A DNA stretch of 24,027 nucleotides, taken from Aphodosoma sp045126975 (lineage in GTDB: Bacteria; Bacteroidota; Bacteroidia; Bacteroidales; Paludibacteraceae). Positions 14,097 through 22,700 of the stretch are shown piece by piece (the first letter of the stretch is position 1; each line of letters starts with the position of its first letter). The stretch is taken from assembly GCA_045126975.1 (NCBI GenBank), contig JBGVPL010000047.1, positions 1 to 24,027 of the forward strand. Direction: 5' to 3'. The notes beneath the pieces were generated by a model. The model made no database searches. It was given only the letters and a program-made list of their open reading frames with translations, and had not been told where the DNA came from. Position numbers and translations under genes: made by a program.

Positions 14097-15515
14097 ATGA
14101 AGAAATTTGTGTTAATATTATTATCGGTTTTGAGTTGTTTGTTGAGCATTGATGTTGAGGCTCAGACACGACGTGATGGAGAGTTTTTGTTTAATGAGGG
14201 GCGTTATTTAGAGGCTTATGAAGTGTATGTGAAGTTGATGAATCGTTACCCTAAAGACTATTTGTTGAAATATCAAGCAGGACGTTGTTTGTATGAAATG
14301 GAGCGATATGATGAGGCTGTTTTGTTGTTAGAAGTTGCGGCAAAAAAAGATATTTTTAAGGCAAATATTTTTTTAGGGGAGATTTATTTTAGTCAATATC
14401 GTTTTGAAGAATCAGCTATAGCGTATTCGGTATATATTGAGAGTTTGGAGGAGGGGCAAGATAGTTTGTTGAATATCTATCAACCAAAATTTCTCAAATC
14501 TAATTTGGGTGCGAGTATGATTGAACGAGTAGAAGATATCGCAGTGATTGATAGTGTGAAAGTGCATAAGCAACATTTTCTTTCGGCTTATCGTTTGCCA
14601 AGAGATTTGGGTAAGTTGGACTTGTATTATGAGATGTATGGAATACCAACAGAGCAACCACAAGGTGCTTATTATACTGGACGAGGAGATAAAATGTTGT
14701 TTTCGAATAAGGTGTATGGTGAGCAGTTGGACTTGAATGTGTCATATCGTTTGGTGGGAGGTTGGAGTGAGCCTACTAATTTGTCATCGGTATTAAATAC
14801 GCCTGAAGATGAGAATTTTCCGTTTGAATTGCCTGATGGAGTAACGTTTTATTTCGCTTCTAAAGGTCATAATTCGTTAGGTGGATATGATATATTTTTG
14901 ACTCGTTACAATACTACAATCAATGATTATTCAGAGCCAATAAATATAGGTATGCCGTTTAATTCTCCTGCAAATGATTATCTCTATGTATTTGATGAGA
15001 TAACACATATTGGTTGGTTTGCGACCGATAGATTTCAGCATCCAGATACAGTGGTTGTCTATGAATTTGTACCAAATCATGAGAAACTTTTGATTAAAAC
15101 AGAAGATGCGGACTATAGACGTCAGGCGGCACAGATGAAAGTGTATAGAAAAGCAAAGTTGTCGACAGAAGAGGATGAAAAGGTGGCGGCTGAGATAGAG
15201 AAGAAAGAGTCAGAAATAAACTTTTTTGTGAATGATGGCATAGTTTATACTCGCATGGCTCAATTTAGAAGTGATGAAGCTAAGGCTTTGTATGTTAAAG
15301 CACAAGAGGCAGATGAACGATTGCAAACTTTGTCGAGATTATTGGAAGGAAAGCGTCGTGAATTTTTCTTTTCAGGTGTAGAAGAAGATCAAAATATATT
15401 GCGTGCTGAAATATTAGAATTGGAAGCAGAGGTGCGCAAATATAAAGATTTAGTAGATGAGTATATTTTGCAAACTCGGAAAGAAGAGATTAGGAAATTG
15501 AAAATTGAGAATTGA
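14097..15515 (+). CDS. Exported TPR / PD40 (WD40-like) protein with C-terminal coiled coil
   Basis: The 472-residue protein has a signal peptide (about 1-22, cut after EAQ or nearby). TPR-like helices follow at about 26-115 (FNEGRYLEAYEVYVKLMNRYPKD and MERYDEAVLLLEVAAKK regions). Beta-propeller/PD40-like motifs (about 230-330; FASKGHNSLGGYDIF, WFATDRF) are followed by a charged coiled coil (about 365-470). Proteins of this layout in Bacteroidetes act in the periplasm or outer membrane as scaffolds; several T9SS parts have related TPR-PD40 designs, but this one cannot be named. It precedes nfeD-floA by 51 bp and may be co-transcribed. Its last codons overlap an AATTGAG heptamer array. Confidence 0.8.
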   Translation: MKKFVLILLSVLSCLLSIDVEAQTRRDGEFLFNEGRYLEAYEVYVKLMNRYPKDYLLKYQAGRCLYEMERYDEAVLLLEVAAKKDIFKANIFLGEIYFSQYRFEESAIAYSVYIESLEEGQDSLLNIYQPKFLKSNLGASMIERVEDIAVIDSVKVHKQHFLSAYRLPRDLGKLDLYYEMYGIPTEQPQGAYYTGRGDKMLFSNKVYGEQLDLNVSYRLVGGWSEPTNLSSVLNTPEDENFPFELPDGVTFYFASKGHNSLGGYDIFLTRYNTTINDYSEPINIGMPFNSPANDYLYVFDEITHIGWFATDRFQHPDTVVVYEFVPNHEKLLIKTEDADYRRQAAQMKVYRKAKLSTEEDEKVAAEIEKKESEINFFVNDGIVYTRMAQFRSDEAKALYVKAQEADERLQTLSRLLEGKRREFFFSGVEEDQNILRAEILELEAEVRKYKDLVDEYILQTRKEEIRKLKIEN

Positions 15516-15558
15516 GAATTGAGAATTGAGAATTAAAATTACTAATTACTAATTACTA
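15503..15558 (+). repeat. Heptamer arrays AATTGAG x4 and ATTACTA x3 over the stop codon
   Basis: AATTGAG x4 spans 15503-15530 and encloses the TPR-gene stop TGA (15513-15515). ATTACTA x3 (15538-15558) follows and ends 8 nt before the nfeD start. AATTGAG is the same unit as in the array inside the BASS transporter gene. Confidence 0.92.
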
Positions 15559-15566
15559 ATTATTTT

Positions 15567-16028
15567 ATGGATATAATTTTAGTAATAACATTTGTTGTTT
15601 TGGGAATAGCGTTTTTTATTCTTGAAATATTCTTTTTACCAGGAGTCTCAATTGGAGGTATTGTTGGTACATTGTTTACAGGTGCAGGTATTTGGTATGC
15701 TTTTGCGAAATTGGGTACTACGGCAGGTTGGATTGTGGTGGCTGTATCGGTTGTGGTATTATTGCTTGCTATTACATATTTTATAAAAGGTAAACCGCTT
15801 GATAAAATGGCATTAGATAAAGAACTTGAATTTGATAATCCTTATGATATGTCGAAAGTAGCGGTAGGCGATAGGGGAGTTACACTTTCACGTCTTGCTC
15901 CTATGGGTAAAGTGCTTGTGAATGGTGAAGAATATGAAGCTAAATTCCGAGAGGGTTTTCTTGATAGTGGTGTAGAGATTGAAGTGGTCGAGATTGAAGG
16001 GAATATTTTAATAGTTACTAGTTGCTAG
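15567..16028 (+). CDS. NfeD-like membrane protein
   Basis: The 153-residue protein has two or three N-terminal membrane segments (about 4-75; the glycine-rich GVSIGGIVGTLFTGAG part is typical) and a soluble C-terminal OB-like domain (about 95-150; GDRGVTLSRLAPMGKVLVNGEEYEA). This short NfeD form lacks the protease domain of longer versions. NfeD proteins work with SPFH/flotillin-type proteins in membrane organisation, and the next gene is floA, as expected. The two are 51 bp apart and probably one operon. Its end carries degenerate TACTAGT-like heptamers covering the stop codon. Confidence 0.92.
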   Translation: MDIILVITFVVLGIAFFILEIFFLPGVSIGGIVGTLFTGAGIWYAFAKLGTTAGWIVVAVSVVVLLLAITYFIKGKPLDKMALDKELEFDNPYDMSKVAVGDRGVTLSRLAPMGKVLVNGEEYEAKFREGFLDSGVEIEVVEIEGNILIVTSC

Positions 16029-16036
16029 TTATTGGT
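16017..16036 (+). repeat. Degenerate heptamers at the nfeD stop
   Basis: The run reads as (T)TACTAGT, TGCTAGT, TATTGGT at 7-nt spacing; the middle unit holds the nfeD stop TAG (16026-16028). The short length makes it weaker than the other arrays. Confidence 0.5.
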
Positions 16037-16079
16037 GTGAAGTTAATAATTAATTACTAACCATTAAATATTGAGAATT

Positions 16080-17057
16080 ATGACAATTTTAACTATTGCT
16101 GGTATTGTATTGGTTCTTATCCTTTTGATAATTTTCCTTTACTATGTACCATTTGGTTTGTGGCTTACAGCCAGAGTATCGGGTGTGAGAATTTCCCTCA
16201 TTCAACTCTTTTTGATGCGTATTCGTAAGGTTACGCCATCTACTATTGTAAATGCAATGATTGAGGCTCGTAAAGCAGGTTTGACTGATATTACTCGCGA
16301 TGACCTTGAAGCTCACTATCTTGCAGGTGGTCATGTAGTTCGAGTAGTGCATGCACTTGTATCTGCGGCTAAGGCTAATATCGAACTTTCGTTCAAGACT
16401 GCTACTGCTATTGACCTTGCGGGTCGTGATGTGTTTGAAGCAGTGCAGATGTCGGTAAATCCTAAAGTGATTGATTCGCCTGTCGTATCATCGGTTGCTA
16501 AAGATGGTATTCAATTGTTGGCAAAAGCGCGTGTAACTGTGCGTGCTAATATTCGTCAACTTGTGGGTGGTGCAGGCGAAGATACTATTCTTGCTCGTGT
16601 AGGTGAAGGTATTGTATCGTCGATTGGTAGTTGTGAAACTCACAAACAAGTGCTTGAAAATCCTGATTCTATCTCTAAACTTGTATTATCTAAAGGTCTT
16701 GATGCTGGTACAGCATTTGAAATCTTGTCTATTGATATAGCTGACGTAGATGTAGGTAAAAATATCGGTGCAGCTCTTCAAATAGACCAAGCTGAGGCTG
16801 ATAAGAATATTGCTCAAGCGCGTGCAGAGGAACGTCGTGCAATGGCAATTGCTCTCGAACAAGAGATGAAAGCAAAAGCACAAGAGGCACGTGCTTTGGT
16901 TATTGAAGCAGAGGCTGAAGTACCACGCGCTATGGCTGAAGCATTCCGTAATGGTAATCTTGGTATCATGGATTACTATCGTATGAAAAATATCGAAGCA
17001 GATACTCAAATGCGTGATGCGATAGCTAAACCACAAGGTAAAGAAGTTAAAAAATAA
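16080..17057 (+). CDS. floA: Flotillin-like protein FloA
   Basis: The 325-residue membrane scaffold protein of the flotillin-like FloA (UPF0365) family organises functional membrane microdomains. A hydrophobic N-terminus (about 3-25) anchors it. The family core follows: RVSGVRISLIQLFLMRIRKV, AHYLAGGHVVRVVHALVSA, and AIDLAGRDVFEAVQMSVNPKV. A Glu/Ala-rich coiled region (about 240-290, EADKNIAQARAEERR) and the conserved YYRMKNIEADT motif near the end complete it. The ATG at 16080 fits the family length better than the TTG at 16071. It pairs with nfeD upstream. A terminator follows at 17073. Confidence 0.95.
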   Translation: MTILTIAGIVLVLILLIIFLYYVPFGLWLTARVSGVRISLIQLFLMRIRKVTPSTIVNAMIEARKAGLTDITRDDLEAHYLAGGHVVRVVHALVSAAKANIELSFKTATAIDLAGRDVFEAVQMSVNPKVIDSPVVSSVAKDGIQLLAKARVTVRANIRQLVGGAGEDTILARVGEGIVSSIGSCETHKQVLENPDSISKLVLSKGLDAGTAFEILSIDIADVDVGKNIGAALQIDQAEADKNIAQARAEERRAMAIALEQEMKAKAQEARALVIEAEAEVPRAMAEAFRNGNLGIMDYYRMKNIEADTQMRDAIAKPQGKEVKK

Positions 17058-17072
17058 TAGGATATAGTAGAT

Positions 17073-17102
17073 AAAAAAGTGCGATATATGTCGCACTTTT
17101 TT
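17073..17102 (+). terminator. Rho-independent terminator after floA
   Basis: AAAAAAGTGCGA (17073-17084) pairs with TCGCACTTTTTT (17091-17102) around a 6-nt loop, 16 nt after the floA stop. The A/T flanks make it potentially bidirectional. Confidence 0.92.
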
Positions 17103-17112
17103 ATTTTTTGTG

Positions 17113-17143
17113 TTTGTTATACGAAATAAAATTATTATCTTTG
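17113..17143 (+). promoter_or_regulatory. Bacteroidetes-type promoter of the cyclophilin gene
   Basis: TTTG (17113-17116) and TATCTTTG (17136-17143) are separated by 19 bp, an excellent match. It sits just after the floA terminator and leaves a leader of roughly 70 nt. Confidence 0.82.
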
Positions 17144-17164
17144 TGGGCTAATAGATAAAAGCTA

Positions 17165-17212
17165 CAAGACATGAGATATATGGCATCTCATATTTTGTGT
17201 TTAACGTCTTGC
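17165..17212 (+). other. Structured 5' leader of the cyclophilin mRNA
   Basis: CAAGAC (17165-17170) can pair with GTCTTG (17207-17212), and within it ATGAGAT (17171-17177) with ATCTCAT (17185-17191). No known riboswitch class was recognised and no T run follows, so a role in stability or translation is possible. Confidence 0.45.
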
Positions 17213-17222
17213 ATTAGAATGT

Positions 17223-17930
17223 ATGAAAAAAATAGTATTATTAACATTAGTTTGTTTTGTTGCAATGGGTGTTTTTGCAGCAAAGCCTCAGCGTGTAAAA
17301 AAACATAAACAAAAAATGGTAAAAATCGAAACTACTCTTGGTACAATTAAAGTGAAACTTTATGATGAAACTCCTCTTCATCGCGATAATTTTTTGAAAT
17401 TAGTAAAAGATGGCTTCTATGAAGGAGTGCTTTTCCACCGTGTGATTAAAGATTTTATGATACAGGCAGGTGACCCTGAGTCTGTTAATGCTGATTCGCT
17501 AAAACAACTTGGTGCTGGTGGAGTTGGCTATAATGTTCCAGCTGAAATTCATTTTCCACAACTTTATCATAAACGTGGTGTACTTGCTGCTGCTCGTCAA
17601 GGAGATATGGTTAATCCTGAACGTAAATCATCAGGTTGTCAATTTTATATAGTGCAAGGTCGAACATTTACTGATAACGAACTAAATCAAATGGAGATGC
17701 GTTTGCAATATCAACTCCGCATGAAAGAGCCTTTTAAATACACAGAAGAACAACGTATTGCATATAAAACATTTGGTGGAACTCCTCATTTGGATGGACA
17801 ATACACCGTATTTGGTGAAGTAGTAGAAGGTTTTGATGTACTGCAAAAAATTTCAGAAGTAGAAACAGGCAGAAGTGACCGTCCAAAACAAGATATTAAA
17901 ATTCTTAAAGCTACAATTTGTAAGAAATAA
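17223..17930 (+). CDS. Exported cyclophilin-type peptidyl-prolyl cis-trans isomerase
   Basis: The 235-residue protein has a signal peptide (about 1-19, before AAKPQ), so it should work in the periplasm on folding of envelope proteins. The cyclophilin core is clear: TTLGTIKVKLYDE (38-49), FHRVIKDFMIQAGDP (71-85, catalytic R73, F78, M79, Q81), SSGCQFYIVQG and the final GQYTVFGEVVEGFDVL. Between the last two lies an extra helical insert of about 30 residues (NELNQMEMRLQYQLRMKE), common in Bacteroidetes forms. It has its own promoter and a structured leader. A heptamer array follows the stop. Confidence 0.93.
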   Translation: MKKIVLLTLVCFVAMGVFAAKPQRVKKHKQKMVKIETTLGTIKVKLYDETPLHRDNFLKLVKDGFYEGVLFHRVIKDFMIQAGDPESVNADSLKQLGAGGVGYNVPAEIHFPQLYHKRGVLAAARQGDMVNPERKSSGCQFYIVQGRTFTDNELNQMEMRLQYQLRMKEPFKYTEEQRIAYKTFGGTPHLDGQYTVFGEVVEGFDVLQKISEVETGRSDRPKQDIKILKATICKK

Positions 17931-17932
17931 TT

Positions 17933-17999
17933 AATAGTCAATAGACAATAGACAACGGTCGATAGACCGTAACTGACTGTAGACTATAGACCGTAGACA
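17933..17999 (+). repeat. Heptamer array AATAGAC and variants after the cyclophilin stop
   Basis: From 17933 the sequence reads in 7-nt units: AATAGTC, AATAGAC x2, AACGGTC, GATAGAC, CGTAACT, GACTGTA, GACTATA, GACCGTA, then a partial unit. It starts 3 nt after the stop. Two units form the hairpin ACGGTC-GATA-GACCGT (17955-17970). Confidence 0.78.
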
Positions 18000-18011
18000 T
18001 TTTATAAGTAT

Positions 18012-18677
18012 ATGAAAATATTAGAATACAAAGGAGTAAATATTTGTCAGGAGGGTATAGATGTGCTATCTAATGTAGATTTTTCATTGGAGCAAGGCGA
18101 ATTTGTATATCTCTGTGGCAAAGTAGGTTCAGGTAAATCGTCATTTCTCAAAACTCTTTATGCTGAACTTCCAATAAAAGAGGGAGATGCACGTATTTTT
18201 GATTATGATTTAGTGAAGTTAAAAACGAAAGATATACCATTTCTTCGTCGTAAAATAGGTATAGTATTTCAAGACTTTCAGCTATTGAATGACCGTAGTG
18301 TTAGTGACAATCTTGAATTTGTGCTTCGTGCAACAGGTTGGAAATCAAAGAAAGAGATAGATGACCAAATCGATTTTGTGCTTTCGACCGTAGGTATGGC
18401 AAAAAAAGGTTATAAATGGCCACATCAATTATCAGGAGGTGAACAACAACGTATAGTCATAGCACGAGCATTGCTCAATTCACCAGAACTGATTATTGCT
18501 GATGAACCAACAGGAAATCTTGACCCTCAAACAGGTCGTGAACTGATGGAACTTCTTCTTGCAATATCACAAAGTGGCACAGCCGTAATAATGGCAACCC
18601 ACAACATGCAATTCATCGAAGAATACCCCGCAAAATGCTATATTTGTGAAAACGGAAAACTTGTTAATAAGGAATAA
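18012..18677 (+). CDS. ftsE: FtsE-like ABC transporter ATPase
   Basis: The 221-residue ATPase shows Walker A GKVGSGKSS (36-44), Q-loop VFQDFQLL (85-92), signature LSGGEQQR (140-147), Walker B with D-loop IIADEPTGNLD (161-171) and switch His in ATHN. Sequence and size match FtsE, which with FtsX controls cell-wall hydrolases at the division site. No ftsX gene is next to it here: the following gene is an exported propeller protein. The ATPase could pair with a permease elsewhere, and a LolD-like role is the main alternative. The last codons G-GAA-TAA start a GGAATAA array. Confidence 0.82.
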   Translation: MKILEYKGVNICQEGIDVLSNVDFSLEQGEFVYLCGKVGSGKSSFLKTLYAELPIKEGDARIFDYDLVKLKTKDIPFLRRKIGIVFQDFQLLNDRSVSDNLEFVLRATGWKSKKEIDDQIDFVLSTVGMAKKGYKWPHQLSGGEQQRIVIARALLNSPELIIADEPTGNLDPQTGRELMELLLAISQSGTAVIMATHNMQFIEEYPAKCYICENGKLVNKE

Positions 18678-18780
18678 GGAATAAGGAATAAGGAATAAGG
18701 AATTAAACCTCTAACCTTTAATCTCTAAACTCTAAACTCTAAACTCTAAACTTTAATCACAACTAACTATTAACTAACTA
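18671..18780 (+). repeat. Heptamer arrays GGAATAA x4 and CTAAACT x4
   Basis: GGAATAA repeats at 18671-18698, the first unit containing the FtsE stop TAA (18675-18677). A second array of CTAAACT-type units follows in about 18719-18760, then degraded TAACTAA-like units. The GGAATAA unit is identical to that after the SPOR lipoprotein 5.8 kb away. Confidence 0.88.
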
Positions 18781-18807
18781 AAATATTAACCATTAAATCA
18801 AAGAAGT

Positions 18808-19638
18808 ATGAAAAAAATCTTACTTTTAGCAGTTGCTTTTGTTGCAACAATGGCATCTGCACAAGTTTTGAATGTTGCTTCTGTCGAAAAGTTGGATATT
18901 CCAACGAATGCTGATTCTAAAATTGCAGGTATCAGCCCTGATGGAACCTATGTTCTTATTACATCTCAATCAAACGATGGTTTACAAAAGTTTGATTTAG
19001 CAACTAAGAAAGTTACTAAAATCACTGATGCTGATGGTGCAGGTTATAATGTTGAAATCTCTGCAGATTCAAAAGATGTTACTTATCGTGAAGTGACTTA
19101 CTTAGCAGACAGAAGCCGTATGACTGCATTGAAACGTCATGACTTTCAAACTGCTAAGCAATCAACTCTTGTGAAAGCTACTCGTGATATGCAACAAGCA
19201 AGAGAACGAAAAGCTATCGCTCCAATAGTATCTACTGTAGATTGTAATCTTGTTGTTTCTTTGGGAACAGTCACTAAACAGCTGAATCCTAATGGCAATG
19301 GTACATATCTATGGGCAAGCCTCTCTCCTGATGGTACAAAAATTCTTTATTATTACAATGGAGTATGGGTATGTAATGTAGATGGTACAAATCCACAACG
19401 CATTGGTAATTTCCGTGCTCCACAATGGTATAACAACAACGTAGTAGTAGGTATGAACGATGAAGATAATGGTTATGTTGTAACTTCTTCATCTATCGTA
19501 GCTTATACACTTGATGGTACAGAACAAGTGCTTACTAAAGGTGGTATTATGGCAATGTATCCATACGTATCAGCTGATGGTAGTAAAATTGTTTGTTCAA
19601 CACCAAATGGCGAAGCGTATTTAATAAATATTAAATAG
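18808..19638 (+). CDS. Exported TolB-like beta-propeller (PD40) protein
   Basis: The 276-residue protein has a signal peptide ending ASAQ (about residue 19). Repeats of the PD40/WD40-like type are visible: AGISPDGTYVLITSQ, EISADSKDVTYR, ASLSPDGTKILYYY and PYVSADGSKIVCS, each a strand pair with S-x-D-G/S at the turn. TolB-type propellers act as binding platforms in the periplasm. This one is short for a full propeller and its partner is unknown. It precedes the large amidase-like protein by 123 bp and might be involved in the same cell-envelope process. Confidence 0.8.
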   Translation: MKKILLLAVAFVATMASAQVLNVASVEKLDIPTNADSKIAGISPDGTYVLITSQSNDGLQKFDLATKKVTKITDADGAGYNVEISADSKDVTYREVTYLADRSRMTALKRHDFQTAKQSTLVKATRDMQQARERKAIAPIVSTVDCNLVVSLGTVTKQLNPNGNGTYLWASLSPDGTKILYYYNGVWVCNVDGTNPQRIGNFRAPQWYNNNVVVGMNDEDNGYVVTSSSIVAYTLDGTEQVLTKGGIMAMYPYVSADGSKIVCSTPNGEAYLINIK

Positions 19639-19681
19639 ATAAAAGACAAAAGACACGAGATACAAGACTTTGAGTATCTCG
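19637..19681 (+). repeat. Heptamer array AGATAAA/AGACAAA plus weak hairpin after the TolB-like gene
   Basis: Units AGATAAA, AGACAAA, AGACACG, AGATACA, AGACTTT (19637-19671) begin with the AG of the stop TAG. CGAGATAC (19656-19663) pairs with GTATCTCG (19674-19681), followed by TTTCT, a weak terminator. The first unit equals the first unit after the MFS gene. Confidence 0.78.
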
Positions 19682-19761
19682 TTTCTAAAATAATAAAAAT
19701 AAAAAACGAGCAAAGCGAGTAAGTCTCACATCTATTGTCTCGTTTCTAAAAATCTAAATAT

Positions 19762-22700
19762 ATGAAAAAGATATTATTATTCATCGTTGCTCTCATGACA
19801 TCAGCTGTTATGATGGCACAATTGGATGGCAAAAAAATATATGTCAATCCTGGTCATGGTAGTTATGGTCCTAACGACCGCCCTATGGCTACAATACCTT
19901 ATCCAAATCTTTCTACAACAGGTATGCCTGATACATTGGGTTTCTATGAGTCGAACACTAACTTGTGGAAATGTCTTGAGTTGGGTCGTAAACTCGAAGA
20001 GGCTGGTGCTGAGGTTATGTACTCACGTACACAATCTGGTCCTTGGCCATACGAATATCCATATTCAGATTATACTTATGATGCTTATAAAGCATTACCT
20101 GATTATGAGGCTTATAACAAAGCCCTTTCGGTGATTGCTGCAGAATCGGATGCTTTTGAGGCAGATATGTTTATCTCGGTTCACTCGAATGCTGCAACAG
20201 ATGGTACATCGACTAACTATCCACTTTTGCTTTATAAAGGTAGTGATGCTACAGCAGCCAATGCAGGTAGTAAAGAGATGTGTGCGTCTATTTGGCCATA
20301 TTTGTTTGAGTGTATGAATTCAGGTCTTGACCCATATTCATATTACAGCTTGACAAAAATGAATAACCGTGGTTGCGATGACTTTTATGGTTATACACTT
20401 GGTGTTTTGAAACAATCGCGTCCTGGTCTTCTTACAGAAGGTTATTTCCACACATATCAACCAGCTCGTCACCGTGCGTTGAACCCAGATTATTGTAAAC
20501 AAGAGGGTATCCGCTATTATCGTGGTATTGCTGCTTATTTTGGTGAACCAGCTGAAACTAAGGGTTATATCATGGGTACAGTGAAAGACCTTCACGAGAA
20601 GATGTCGAATTCACTTTATAATTATGCAGCTAAATCAAACGACCAATGGGTGCCATGTAATGGTGCTATTGTAACACTTTATAAAGGTGGAGTAGAAGTT
20701 GCTAAGTATAATGTAGATGCTCTTTATAATGGTATTTTCTATTTTCCTGATCTCGAACCAGGTAATGACTATACACTTGATGCTACTTGCGAAGGTTATA
20801 AACCTTTGTTTGATACATACAAAGAACCTATCATAGTTACAGCTAATGCTACTACATATCCAATGATTTTCTTGGAATCAGAATCATACGAACCTCCAAA
20901 AATTACTTATGTAGATTATCCTGATGCGGCTAAAGCTGGTGCAATTGCCCCTTCTAAAGTTGCTATGCAAGAAGTAGGTGATACAACTTATGCTATTGAA
21001 GGTACTATCAAACGTACTATCCAACGTGGTGATTCTATTATTATCCTTTCTCATTCAGAAGATGCTACTCCTCATCTTTATTTGATTAATACAAAAGCTA
21101 ATACAATTGCAAATATTCCTACAGAAGGTATCGACCCAATTGATACAGAAAATCTTGGTAGCTATCTTTCTCTTTCTGATATTGCAATGTCTTGTGATGG
21201 TGTTTTGGTAGGTTGTAACTATATTCGTTGCCAATATGATGATGCTCAAGTAAAAGAAGGGTTTAAACGTGGTACACTTCAATTCTATCGTTGGGATTCA
21301 TTACATGTAGCTCCAACTAAATGGGTAAGCACTCAACACTCATCTAACTACTATCAAGGTAATATGGGTATGTCATTGACTATTAAAGGTGAAATTGAAG
21401 ATTGTACATTGCTATTTACTGGTGTACACGCTACATATCTTGGTATTCGTTTCTCTTATATGGCTGTTGTTGATAACGTAGTTGCAAGCACAGGTTATAC
21501 TGGTTATGAAATTGATGACCTTGCTACATTCTATCAACCACGTACAGGTGAACCTTATTTGCTTCAACTCTCTCCTCGTGGTGAAAAAGCTGACTATGTA
21601 TTTGATGCTCCTCTTACATTGCCAACAGAATTTAAATTGAACTATGATGTTAAACAAGAAAATATTGTATTGGGCACATTGGCAACTGATTCTGTTAACC
21701 TTACTGCTCATGCATCTTATTTCCGTTATGCAGGTCATTCATTCATGGTAACACCTTACTACAATGCAGATACTCTTGTGGCTGGTGTACGTATGTATGA
21801 TGTTACTGAAGGTTTCGATAATGCAGTTCTTGTAAAAACAACTAATACTGATCTTGTAACTCCTATTAAAGCTACATACGCATCGGCTACTGCAAATGCA
21901 GCTAATGGTTTTGTAATTAATCTTATTACTGATTCTACTATTACAACATTCTCTTCTGTTGGGGTAGAACAACCAGTTGTAGCTAATATTTATGCATACG
22001 GTTTGAATGTGACAAAAGCAAATGATGCTTATACATTCACATTTAATGCAAATGAAGATGCAGTATCAGCTAATATTATCTTTTATCAAGAAGATGTAGA
22101 AGTAGGCCGTCAAGCTCTTACAGATGTAGTTAAAGGTGAAAATACTGTGACTATTAACGTAGTAGATCTTCCAGGTGCAGAAAATGTTGTAACAACTTGG
22201 GCAATTGAACTTCAAGGTGAAGCAGTTGCTAATTGGGGCGTAATCTATAAAGACACAGAACATACATATGGTCGTGCTTTCAATGCTGTAGATAACTCTC
22301 CAGAATCAGATTACTTTGGTCGTATTTATGTAATGGACCGTCAAGGCTCATCTACTTCTGCTAATGCAGTTAGAAATGGTGTATATGTATTTAATCAAGA
22401 CTATAGCAAAGTAAATACAACTCAATATCGTGGTGGAGTATCATTTGGTAATCCAGTTCACGCTACTATCGACCAATATGGTACTGTTTATTTCTCTGAC
22501 TGGTCTGACCCTAATTCTGGTGTATGGCGTGTTAATCCAGCTGATCTCGAAGGTACATATACTAACTTCTTCGAAGGTTCACGCGACAAAAATGGTGTTA
22601 TCACTAATAATGGTGTAGCTGTAGGTTCATCAACTCCAGGTGTTAATATTTATGGTAAAGGTAAAGATGCTAAACTTATTGTGTACAATGAAGATGCAAG

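Noticed and set aside
17171..17222. Possible leader peptide MRYMASH before the cyclophilin gene
   Set aside because: Its frame runs into the gene without nearby stop, its ATG lies in a stem, and no ribosome signal is visible.
21412..22263. Several minus-strand frames opposite the amidase gene
   Set aside because: They are Cys/Ile/Ser-rich antisense frames without promoters, family motifs or start signals.
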